NCBI RefSeq assembly: GCF_002078875.1
Contig: NC_034421.1
Coordinates: 5,990,499-6,054,498 of the forward strand
Length of the DNA: 64,000 bases
Direction of reading: 5' to 3'
Source of the DNA: Numida meleagris
Lineage: Eukaryota > Chordata > Aves > Galliformes > Numididae
In this document: one piece after another, positions 11,511 through 22,025 of the stretch
Position numbering within the stretch: the stretch's first letter is position 1
Layout: every line of letters starts with the position of its first letter
Position numbers and translations under genes: made by a program
The notes under the pieces: generated by a model
Told to the model about the DNA's origin: nothing
Seen by the model: the letters and a program-made list of their open reading frames with translations, nothing else
Database searches by the model: none

Positions 11511-14500
11511 AATGGCACTGAATAACATTTCTGAGGGAGGGACAGGTGTCCTGAGGGTGCAGATTTTATTCCAGAGCTTGGTCCCTTCTGAAATCCCTAT
11601 ATACGAACATTTCCTGCTCAGGAGAGTACTCAGGCATTCCATTCAGAGAGCGAGTCAGTGCTTCACTTCTCAATGGCTTATTGTCAGCGTGAGAAAACAC
11701 GGTGTGCTCAATGACCATCAGCCTTGCAGCAGCACAGCACTTCGTGTCCCTCCCCATGCTCCAGTGAGACTAGCTCAGACCTGAGCCCACCTGAGACCAG
11801 GCGGCAGCCCACAATGGGGACAAAGCTGTAGGAATTTTTCTCTCTGTGTGCTCTGTTGTAAAAGAAGAAGCTATAAGGAAACCATCCCTGTGTGCCCTGC
11901 TCCAGGGCTTGGGCAAAAAGAGCATTTCTGGACCAGGGTGAGCTTATGGTGTGATGTACAGATAGGATGATATGTCCTAAGAATAACTTCTTGCCTGCTT
12001 AAAGGAGAAGCAAAACCCCTTTCCAGAGGCAATGCAGACTCCAATGAAGTCCACAGCAAAACTCACCCACATGAGAGGAATAAAAAAGTTTCTGGTCCCT
12101 GAAGTGCATCCTGGAGCCTGCTCAGCAGCCCTGCCCTGCAGTGTGCTCCCATGCTCCCCCTGATCTCCTGTATGGGACATGCCCCAGTCAAGAAAAACCC
12201 CACCAGAATAAGAGGATAAGCAATATCTTCATTATCTACACTTCTCAAGAACATTCAAGGATTTCGACCAAGCTGAAAGCATCGGTTTCTCACCTTCATC
12301 AATCACCCTGAGAGAGCTGAAGCTCAGCCCACAAGGGAACAGATGCCTCAAATCCTTTCTAATCCCCGTGTTTAGCAGCGATGTTTGAAGTGATTAGAGG
12401 CACAGCAAACGCTGTTCTTGTGCAGGTAGAGCAGATGTTGGACGCTGAGGTGCACTAAGCTCTCAGTTGGGGCTGGACTGCAGAAATTTTGGCCCAAATC
12501 CATCTCAGCTCATCTGATGTTGTGATTATTTGGCTCCAGATGCAGCAGACTGGACCTGTAGCATCACAACATGGTTCCACTTCTCTCATTTTGTGAACTC
12601 ACTGCTGCATCAGAAGCTGGAGTGAAATCTGGAGGCCTCCTGAAAGCAACAGGAGCCCTGTCCTTGATTCCAGGGCAACGGGGATCTCCAAATCTGCGGC
12701 TGCTGTTAATAATTAAATGTGAACCAGCAAATAATTGATAATTTGTCGTAGCAAAAACTACACCAAGTGCATAGATCTGATCCAAAAGCCCATGAAAGGC
12801 TTCTGCTGAGCTGACTGGATTTTGGAACAAGCCCATAGTGGTAATAAAAATAAATCCCTGTCATTAGGCAAAAGGGAAAATCCAAAAGATGCCATTTGAG
12901 CCATTTAGGGCTCAAAACCTGCATCCTGGGGTTAGGTCTGGGCGGCCCCAGAACCTCAGGTCATGGCCTTGTGAAATGACAGTTCCCAGTGACTGGGGAG
13001 CCCTGAGCCTGGACAGGGAAAGGAAAGATCGCCAGGTTTGGGATGCAGCTGCCCCAGCCCCCATCTCTGCCTGGTTTTCCCAGGGAAGCCTGATCTGCAC
13101 CACGCCATCGATCCTTCCTCCCTACAGGCATTTGTACAACAGTCCTGGCGGGGATGCTTTGCCATCCGAGATGTAAATGTCATTTTGGGCAATGCTGCAG
13201 GCTTTTCTGCTTTGTCTGCTTTCTCTAGAGTGTATTTTCCCAGAGATCTAGAAATTTATCACTTGGAAAGCACAGCCCAAACAGCAGGATTTATTGCTCA
13301 GAAACCAGGAAACCCTGACTTTTAAAGCATGTTTAAAGTCCATTTTTCACACTGGGATGAGACAAATGTCACCAACATCAGCGCCAGGAGCACACTGGGC
13401 CCCAACATGAAGTCAGGACAAAATTGTGCCCAAAGAGGACATTTTGGATTGGGAACTCATCTGCACTCTCTGCTTTTAACAGACTCCTTTCACTCCAGAA
13501 AGAGATCTTCAGGTGCAGACAATTAAACTTCTGGCCATAGCACTCAGGCAGCACAAGTGTCTCAGCCTCTGCTGATGGCTGGAGGCTGGCAGAGAGCAGG
13601 GAAAGGGCCACTGTGTAAAAGCTTTTTTTTTTTAAACTGTGCTCTGAGAGGGGTTTTGTTTGCTCCTGCCCGGCAATCTGCATGTGCTTTTAGGGGATGC
13701 AGTTTTAGACAGACTTTTGCTCTCCTCCAGTGCGGACATTTCTATCTTCCTTCCTACTCGAAAGCAAATCTGAACATCTATGTCTACTTGAGACTGATTG
13801 TTTTAGCATTTTTTTCTGTGGTGTTCATATTCTCTGCATTTCCAGAAATAGAGCACAAACATCTACTACTCGGATGTTTTGTTAAGTTATTTTCATTAAA
13901 AAAAACAAACTTGCTTCCATCTGGGAGTTTTGTTAAGTGTTTTAGATACATTTTTAAGTTCTTTGTATCCCATAACCAGATGTGGAGTTCAGCCAACTGT
14001 TCCAGGGCTCGAACACATGGATCTTCGGGGATGGTCGGGATCTGGCTCTGAAACTCTCACCTGACTTCATTCTGATAGACGTCGCTCCAAGCTCCTCCTC
14101 CGCAGATCTGATTTCTCCCAAATGTTGAGGATATCTGGATTCCAGCCCAAACCTCGTCCATTTGGGTCCAGCTTTATCCGCACCTCCATCTGGTGACCAG
14201 CAGAGCTGCCCCTTGCAGCCCAGAGCAGCTTTCCCCTCTGCCTCCATCCCAGCCACAGCACAAATGGCAGATATCTTTCTTCTCCTTTCATAGCGTTAAG
14301 AAGCTGAAATCTCAGGAGGAGCATTACAATTTCCAGTGGAACAAGCTACCTTCCCACCTCTTTTTTTTTATTATTTTAGTTTTGTTTGACATGTACACCT
14401 TTACTTTCCCAAATGAAGATTGCTGCTAACTACCTCTTAAAATATTATTGCAGAAGGGCTGTATTCTACTGAGAATGGCATTTTTTGTAATAACCCCATT

Positions 14501-15479
14501 TTCCTTTTCACTTATTCTTACCTAAAAAGTTTCAGATTGCAGCTCATCCATCTCCCTGACACCCAAATCCCCTCTCACGTTTTCAAATATATATATATAT
14601 TGTTAACCCATTATTAGCCCATTATACCCAGGAAAAAAAAACAGAGAGAAGCATGAGAAAGAGCCAGGCCCTGAGCTGGACGAGGCACATCAGTGGGTTT
14701 GCTCCTCTGTGCCTGGCAGGCAGAGCTTTATCCATGCCAACCCATTGCAAGCATGAGAGGCGCCTGCTGCCCGCGAGCAGGATGCAGGGTGGGTGTGCAT
14801 CACTTTATCAAAGCATCACCAATGCGAGACAGGTCCCGAGGACAGGAAGGACCTTGCCAGAAGTGGAGTTATCCTCTGTGAGCTTCTGAGAAAGATGAAA
14901 AGAGTAATCTTCAGCGTGTGAAAATGTCGAGGTTACATCAAGTTGACGGCTTTCTATTTTCATCAAGCTGCAATGAATCACTTTCAGGAAAAGCAATGCC
15001 GTATCTTTGGTGAAGTTCCTTTTCTCCCTGAAACTTTCAGCCAGCTGTGAAAGCAGCTGACACTCAACTGCTGAATATTTGCTAACCTCTTTTAAAAAAA
15101 AAAAAAAACAAAAAACAGCGCATTCCTCATCAAAATCACACCTACCCGGTGTGCCTGGAAATATTTTTTTATTCTTTCTCTCCCTTCTGTGTGTGTGGCT
15201 TTTATTACAACTCACAGGCAACTGCTTAACATCAACAACAAGAAGAAAACCTTGGCCGAAGCCGGCTTGAAGGAGCCATGTGCGGGATGGTGCTCCGTGG
15301 CCTTCCCAGTGAGCAATGGGCACCCAGCACTGCAGCTGCACGAGGCTGCCCCGGCCGGCGGGATCAGGAGGAGCCCATTCCTTCCGCTCCATTCTGCAAA
15401 AGAAGCTGCTTCTCTCAAGTCTAAATATTTACTGCCGTTTCTGGACACACACACGCACAAAAATTAATAAAACTATCAG
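11511..15479. other. Gene-free stretch with an inverted-repeat relic
   Basis: No exon. At 12777-12835 two imperfect inverted arms (CTGATCCAAAAGCCC and TTTTGGAACAAGCCCA) face each other over about 24 bp, resembling the palindromic remnant found in many amniote genomes. At 14880-15080 there is unique AT-rich text that could be a small enhancer. An (AT)6 run lies at 14588-14600 and an A-run near 15093. Confidence 0.5.
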
Positions 15480-16030
15480 CGGAGCGAGATTTTGATTCCC
15501 AATTATTTTGCCTTTGCGAAGTTAAATGAAAAAAAAAAATCCCAACTTTGTTTGTGCATTCTTATTGCAAACACAATGCCAACAATGGCTAAATAGACAG
15601 CATAATAAATAGCACCACAATGCCGACATAAAGGCCTTTCTGGTACTGCATACAAAATATAAACTGTGCCATGCCATTATTATTCTGGAGCCCTTGCTGA
15701 AACAGTGCAGTTGAAATTCCACCCCCAATGTGCACCTAATCAGCCATTCAGAGCCCCTTAATGACTTGTCAGTTCTTTGCCCTGCCATTTTCTGTCCAAT
15801 TAATTCTTTTATTGTGCACCGGATAAAGGAAGACAAAGGCCTTCCATGCAATAATGAATCATTAAAATTCAGCAGCTCCTCTCTTGTGCTCTTGGCTCCT
15901 CACCAGCAATTCAGGCTGTTTCGCATTCGTTATGTGTGTGGTGGTTAAAATTCACTCTACCTCAAACAAGACCTTTCAAAACGCTTAACCCTTTCCTGGG
16001 TGAAGGACTCCATCACTACGTCGTGAATTC
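15480..16030. promoter_or_regulatory. Candidate enhancer with clustered SOX-type sites
   Basis: About 5 kb beyond the SOX8 3' end on its downstream side. ACAATG occurs three times in the same orientation within 50 bp (15573, 15582 and 15617); the middle one is AACAATGG, a full SOX consensus. ACAAAGG follows at about 15834. The stretch also has many ATTA/TAAT cores (CCAATTAATTC, AATGAATCATTAAAATTC). It is unique and AT-rich. Autoregulation by SoxE proteins is a reasonable guess and no more. Confidence 0.38.
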
Positions 16031-16036
16031 AGACAC

Positions 16037-16081
16037 AAAAAAAAAAAAAAAAAAGAGGAGGAGGAGGAGGAGGGAGAAGAG
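16037..16081. repeat. Homopurine tract: A18 followed by GAG/GGA repeat
   Basis: 45 consecutive purines on the plus strand, 18 A then six or so GAG units and a G/A mix. This is a microsatellite-type low-complexity tract able to form a triplex in principle. Confidence 0.9.
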
Positions 16082-17649
16082 CGAGGGGAGGAGAAAGGCA
16101 GGCGGAGGTATTTTGGGTAAATGTTTTAATATCACGTCTCTGACAGTCACAATATTGCCTGCGCTCACATCCACAAACAAATACGGGGAAGGAGCCGGTG
16201 CCAGCGCGGCCGGGAGACGCGGAGCGGGCGCTCCCCAACCTGTCCCGGAGCCTGGGCAGCCGCCCGCGCTTTGCATCGCTTTCCCTAAACCAACACGGCC
16301 CCGGGAGCGGGTGGCGGGAGGCAGGAGGGGCACACTCGGAGTTTGGATTAGGAGCGGCTTGTTTTTTCATTCCTAATTGGTTTAAGATAAACTGAAAGAA
16401 GGCGGCTTTTAGACCTCAATAAGTGTGTCCAATGGGCTTTTTGCACAGGCTTCACTAAATCAGGTCAAAACCAACACTCCAGCTAAGCCAGTGACACAGC
16501 GTGTCTGCCTGCGCCCGCGGCCATATGGGAACCTCTTGAGGGGTCACCAGCAGCACCCGGACGCTCTTCCAAGCCCTGCTTGCAGCCACCCGAGCACCAA
16601 ATCCTTCCTGGGCAGGACCCAGCCACCCAGGCTGCAGCACAAGATGAGGGTTCCTCGAACCCTGTTAAAAGTCCTTTTTTTCGGCAGAGGTTGCGTGGTT
16701 TTGTTGAAAAGCATCGCCTCCCGTTTCACTCCTCATGCAGCACAGCTCGGAAACAAAATGAATTCACTTTCCACTTAGACCATAGCTCCGGCCACAGCCC
16801 CACTGATGTGACCTGCACTCACCCTTCACTCCTCAGCCCCTTGATGGGAACCCGGAGCAGATGGGAACCCGGCTGCAGGGTGGCAGGAGGATGAAGCAAG
16901 CTGTCATCAGCACTGCTTGCTGTGGTTTGGGCTCGGGGGGATTATTTTCGACTCCTGCTGACTCATTTGGGAAACATCTTTCCCTCACCAAGCCTTGTGC
17001 TTGGCTGCTTGGTGCTGTCCCTCATTCCTACCTCTAAGGGGCAAGAAGGGTCCTCAAGGTGATGGCAGTCCAGCTTGGCTGGCAGTGGTGCAGCAGAAGG
17101 ACCCAGGAGCCACCCAGTTCTCCTCAGCAAACACAGCCTTGTGAGCATCCCCCCATCATGTTCTCTAGTGTGCCATGTGAGGAACCCCCAAAAACCTCGT
17201 GGAGCCTCTACAGAGTCTTCAAGGAAGAGCGGAGTCAGGAGTACATGGGAAAAGCCCCCGCCTCCACTCCCAGCCCCGGGAACAGGAGCTTGGAGCCCTG
17301 CTGCTGCTGAGTTCCTGCTTGCAGATCAGTCTGCAGGCTTAAAAGAGCCCGATAGCAGTTGGAGCCAAACTGAATCTCTTAAAGGCTGAAAGAGGGGAAA
17401 TGCTGGAGCATCCTTCTCACCTTCCCCACGAACTGATTCATCCCCATCCTCAGCTCTTCCATCCCTTTCCTGCTCCCAGAATCTTCCCAGCTCTGCACTG
17501 CAGCTGAGCTCAGCCCTTCCTAGGGAAAAAAAAAAAAAAAAACAAGAAAAAAACCCTGAGAGCTCTTCTTGCTCTTACAGGAGCTGTGGGCTGCAGCTGG
17601 GGAGCCCAAGGAGTGTGGTGGCCCCACATGAGGGTTATTAGAGCTGAGC
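16082..17649. other. Gene-free stretch
   Basis: No exon. 16090-16440 is a mix of unique AT-rich words and a short GC/CpG-rich block (16190-16330). The A17 run at 17525-17541 is simple sequence. Nothing else recognised. Confidence 0.5.
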
Positions 17650-17970
17650 ACTGCCGTGGGGACACCATATAAGAATTTCTTTGCCATAAACCAAATAACC
17701 AACTGTAAAAAAAGTGTAACAAAAGTTGATATCACTCCAGGAAAAACTGCAACAAGGAGGATAGGAAGGGACTTTTTCCACCATATAGAAGGAATGTGGA
17801 TACGGGCTATAAAATTAATTTCCTCTTCCTTACCAAACATCACCTTCCGAGCAATCTGGATGAATAGCAACGATTATAACTCTCCGCATCAAAATAAAAG
17901 AGGAACTATTATCGCTTGTATATTCCTGTAATTATCTTGAGAACCCTTTTTTGTTGACAGCCAGGGGTCA
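17650..17970. promoter_or_regulatory. Candidate conserved noncoding element (17.7-18.0 kb)
   Basis: Unique AT-rich DNA with AACAAAAG, AAAATTAATTTCC, CTGTAATTATCTTGAG and TTTTGTTGACAG words, flanked by GC-richer DNA. It lies about 1.7 kb beyond the inferred SOX8 3' end. Regulatory function is inferred from composition only. Confidence 0.3.
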
Positions 17971-19589
17971 AAAGCCGGCCTTGGTTTCACCTGATCTCAT
18001 TGACTTGTGCAGAGACATTCCAGATCCGCGCCAGCACAGAGCCACCAGCCCGGGCTGGGCGCACACAATGCGGCCATTCACATCGGGAGCGCGCTCAGCT
18101 CGGGGAAAATCACGTCTTGTTCTGAGGGCTGCATCCGCACACCACATGGAAGAAGGGAACAACGCGTGAAAACGCATTTGTACAAACAGCAGAGATTTCA
18201 AAGCAAAATGCTCCTCTCTGTGTAGAACCTGTACCACGGATCAGTGTTTTTTTTCTCCTGGGAAAATGAAATGGGAGATTGTAAGTGCAAATCAAAGCAT
18301 GGGGAATGAACATCGGGAGATTTCCAGCACGCTCTGAAGTCTGAGTCACTGGGACTGTTCAGGGCAAGGAGCTCTCCCTGCCTGTCACCTTTGTGAGCAT
18401 TCATCCAGTAACATTCGAGTTTTACTCCATAGGTTTGCAGTGGGCATCAGCCGAGAATTTTCAGCGTTGGTGTTTGGGGTGATGTGCACTGCCACCCAAC
18501 GCGGACGTTTTGACTCTGCCTCAAAGAGCAACGCAGACATCAGTGAAGTCACTGTGAGCTCTGCTATTAAACACCAAGGGGACTGTAAAGATAAGCACTT
18601 ATATTCCTATCTCGCTCTTTCTTTTTCCTTCCCTGAGCGTGGCACTTCGGAGTGGAAGTCCCACAGCAACGCGCAGAGCAGGCAAAGCAAAAAGGCATCA
18701 ATTTTTCTCGCATGAACTAGAATAAGACTTGAAGCTTACATTGCAACTGGAGGGAGGATAAAGGAGAAAAGAGAGTCTGCTCTGAAAGTTCCTCTGCAGC
18801 TTTGGCTTATGGTGTAATAAAGTCATTTTGCCAGAAGTTTTGTAAACGAGCACGGAGAAAATGGTGTCCAGTTACAGACACTCTGGCAAGATAGGTCTTG
18901 GCAAGGCAGCAAGCAGCAGATTTGCTTTGGGACTCTGTTGTTCAGACTTTGTTAATGTTCTTGAGCTTCATTAATTGTCATCACATTTATTATCCCCGCG
19001 CTCAAACATTTTCCGCAGCGCTGCACCACGAGCAGGCCCGGCGCGTGCTTCTCAGCACAGCCGCTGCAGTTCCTAATCCCAGCCCCTTCCTCCCAGCTAG
19101 GGCCCAGCCTGGGAACCGCGCACCCGTTTGTCTGGACTGCGGAAAGCAAACTGCAACGTCACTTACAGAACCAAAAAAAGTCGCAAACGTAACTATTTTA
19201 ATGACGGGATTAAAAAAAAAAAAAAAAGAACCACACACACACACCGCATGCAACATATAATTTTGTTGCTATCATAATTAAGAGGTATTTACATGGGCTC
19301 ACCAACCAGAAAACAGAATCTGTTACTGTAAAATTCCTGTGTGCCGTGCAGAACAGAATGAACTTGGGCTAAAACCACGCAGTCTGACCTTGCAAAGCCT
19401 TCCTCACGTGAGCAGTCTCAACAAAATCCTATGAAATCCTTGGGATTACTTGCATGGAAATATACTCCTTGAGGAAGTACAATAAAATAAAAGCAACCTC
19501 ACAGTAAGGCACCATTGAAGTACAGGGAAAGGGAGCAACAAGGAAAAAAAACAAAATAAGATAAAAAGGAAACATAAGCAGAACAGAAA
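17971..19589. other. Gene-free stretch between candidate enhancers and SOX8 3' end
   Basis: No exon is supported. Simple repeats: A16 near 19211 and (CA)6 at 19233-19246. Unique AT-rich text at 18780-19010 could hold a regulatory element. Nothing else recognised. Confidence 0.5.
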
Positions 19590-21294
19590 GCCTCGCTCCA
19601 CATTTTATTCTGAATAGCCTCTTTCAAAAGGATTCCGAGTTCCACAGAACTGGGCTCAAGGAGAAAGAAAACAGAACACGGACTTGATAAAAAGCCACTT
19701 TTAATTTTATCAAATTGATCTGTACAAAAGTTAGCATTGCTTAGTCAGAAGCTAGTGAAGAGAACAGATAAGTAACAGCCAAAGTCTTTCAAACTTTATA
19801 CAGAAAAATAGATTGCATAAAAATGAGTTTTCTGTATTTTCCCCCACCCCCACATTCCCAAAAGGAAATATGCAAAAAATATTTTTAGAAAAAGAGTAGG
19901 AAACGTAGAAAAGGTAAAAAGATGATAACGTCTGAAACGTGTTTTTAGATTTACAAAGTTTTTAAAGGCACAAGTTATCATAAAATAGATGGTTATTATA
20001 TGCTCAGCATACAATGGAAGAAGTAGAAATATATCGACGAAATATTAGTCTAAAACTAAGTACCTAAACATTTTTTTTTTAGTGGAGAAGATTTTAGTTT
20101 CACAGCTTGATGGATGGTATCTGGTCCCTAGAAGCCACAAACAAAAAAACAAACAAACAAAAAAAATCAAAGCAGAAGTTGATAATTCCTCATTAAATTA
20201 CATCTTCCTATAAAGTAGTCCCGGTTCTGAAAGTGTACAACTATTCCGCAATGCCTCCAATCCAATGTTAACGCCTGCAAGCAGAGCAGCACGGCGCTGC
20301 CTGCTCCTGGCCAGCCGTGTTAGCCTCCGCGTTTAGGGAGCAACGTTTGCAGCACCCCTCGGGCGCTGCCCGTGCTGCAGCTCCCGTCTGAGCTCCCTGC
20401 TCACGACCAGGTCTGCAGGAGGCAGCAGCCTTCAGCCTCCGTCGAGCGGTTCAAAACAAAACGAACCCGAAAACCAAAGAGGATCTATAGACTCGTAACG
20501 CCGTTTTATTGTATCGTCTCCACTATTTTTTATGCTCCCTCCCCACCCCGTCTTTAAAAATCTTTTAGAATTCTACTTTTTTTTTTTTGCACAAAATTAC
20601 TTCATTAATTAAGAGACAAAATAATACAGAACATAAATACATATTTAACAGATTTAAAAAAAAAAAACACTTTAAGCTTCAAAAAAAAAAAAACCAAAAC
20701 AAAATGTTAATTACAGCCAAACCTTGCTTAGAAGAACTCTCGACTACAAAACAAACACTTCAGACATGTAATTGGTTGGTCCCACCACACTCGCTTGTTC
20801 CCACAAGATTGTTACGCAGAATCGCTGGGGTTTCGCTTTCTGTACGCCTTGGTCCGGGTGAGTTCCTGCCCTCAAGGTTGGTCCATCTCCCACATTGCAA
20901 TAGACCCTGAAAGTCTCCAATGTCTCTTCCTCTCCCCCCACCCCCCGCCCCATTTTGCACTTGTCAGCTTCCACGATGAGCAAGTTCAGTCCTCACAGAG
21001 GAGTCGAATGGTTTTGTCCTTCATTTATTCAAAAGGAATCACCGGTCCTTTTTATTATTATTATTTTTTTAACTCTTCTTTTTTGTTGCTTTTTAAATTT
21101 TATTAATTAAAGAAAAATAGAGCTCTGTCCTTTTGGAGAGTTTCAAAGCAAGGGGACACCCAGTCGCAATGAGCAGAGTTCCCAGCGGCTCAGGAGGCAC
21201 TTGGGAAACGATCGCGGCACTCCACGTTCTTCCTCTTCGTTCCTTCATTAGTGCATACGTTGGGGAAGCCCTGGGGGGGCTCCACGCACCCTTT
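19590..21294 (-). other. SOX8 3' untranslated region (inferred extent)
   Basis: About 1.6-1.7 kb of AU-rich DNA follows the SOX8 stop. On the minus strand there are AATAAA hexamers opposite 21051-21056, 21024-21029, 20515-20520 and 19604-19609, and an ATTAAA opposite 19700-19705. The last two are followed by G/T-rich sequence, as expected past a cleavage site, so the main 3' end is probably near 19590-19690. AUUUA pentamers occur in the transcript sense around 20640. Several A-runs and an (AAAC) repeat at 20140-20166 lie inside. The end point needs transcript data. Confidence 0.5.
20140..20166. repeat. (AAAC)n-type simple repeat
   Basis: Runs of CAAA/AAAC units inside the inferred SOX8 3' UTR (GTTT-rich in the transcript). 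Confidence 0.8.
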
Positions 21295-22025
21295 TTAAGG
21301 CCTCGTCAGGGTTGTGTAGACCGGCTGGTCCCAGTTGGCGGTGGGGCTGTGAGCAGGCGGGATGGACAAACCGTTGAGGATGGGCGTCGCGTAGGGACGC
21401 CGTGAGGAGTGGAAGTAGGGGTACTGGTAGATGCTGGAGGGGTAACCGGGATAGGGGTTGTAGTAGTTGGAGCTCTGCAGGTCCGTGTAGTCGCACTGGG
21501 AGCTGGAGAAGGAGGCAGCAGCTGTGGCGGTGGAGGCAGTGGTGGCACAGGCCTGGGTGCTGTAGGAGCCGTAGTCGGAGTGTGCAGGGGAGCCGTGGGA
21601 CTGGTCGCTGTAGTGGCTGGGGCTCAGCTGCTCCGTTTTGATGTGCGGCCTTTGCTGGCCCGAATCAGCCGATGATGGCGATGCAGAGGCCGGGCTCCTG
21701 TGAGTCCACACCTGGCCAGCCCCGCCGGCGCCTGCTGCCGAGTGGGAGTAGGATGTGCTGTAGGAGCCAGCATTGGGGCCGTGGTCGGCTGGCATGGCAG
21801 CATGGCCATTGAGCGGCAGGTACTGGTCGAACTCGTGCACATCGAAGGTCTCCATGTTGTTGATGACCTCGCTGCTCAGCTCCGAGATGTCCACGTTGCT
21901 GAAGTCAATGTTCTGGCGGCCGCTTTCCACGAGGCGGCGGCCCTCGTGCTTCAGCTCCTGCTTGCTGCCGTGGTGCAGGTCGGTTTTGGGGGTGGTGGGC
22001 GGCGTGGGCGGCCCATGGGGCTGGC
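21295..22025 (-). CDS. SOX8: SOX8 coding exon 3 (terminal)
   Basis: Encodes residues 228-470, starting [15 protein letters not shown] after the acceptor CAG|GCCAG. It carries the K2-type central activation motif (267-281), the HEFDQYLPL segment (291-299), the SUMO consensus at K357 and a C-terminal region rich in Ser, Thr, Tyr and Ala (about 364-470). The stop TAA lies at 21297-21295. It is the largest exon, which fits the SoxE pattern of one long last exon with the activation domains and 3' UTR. Confidence 0.96.
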
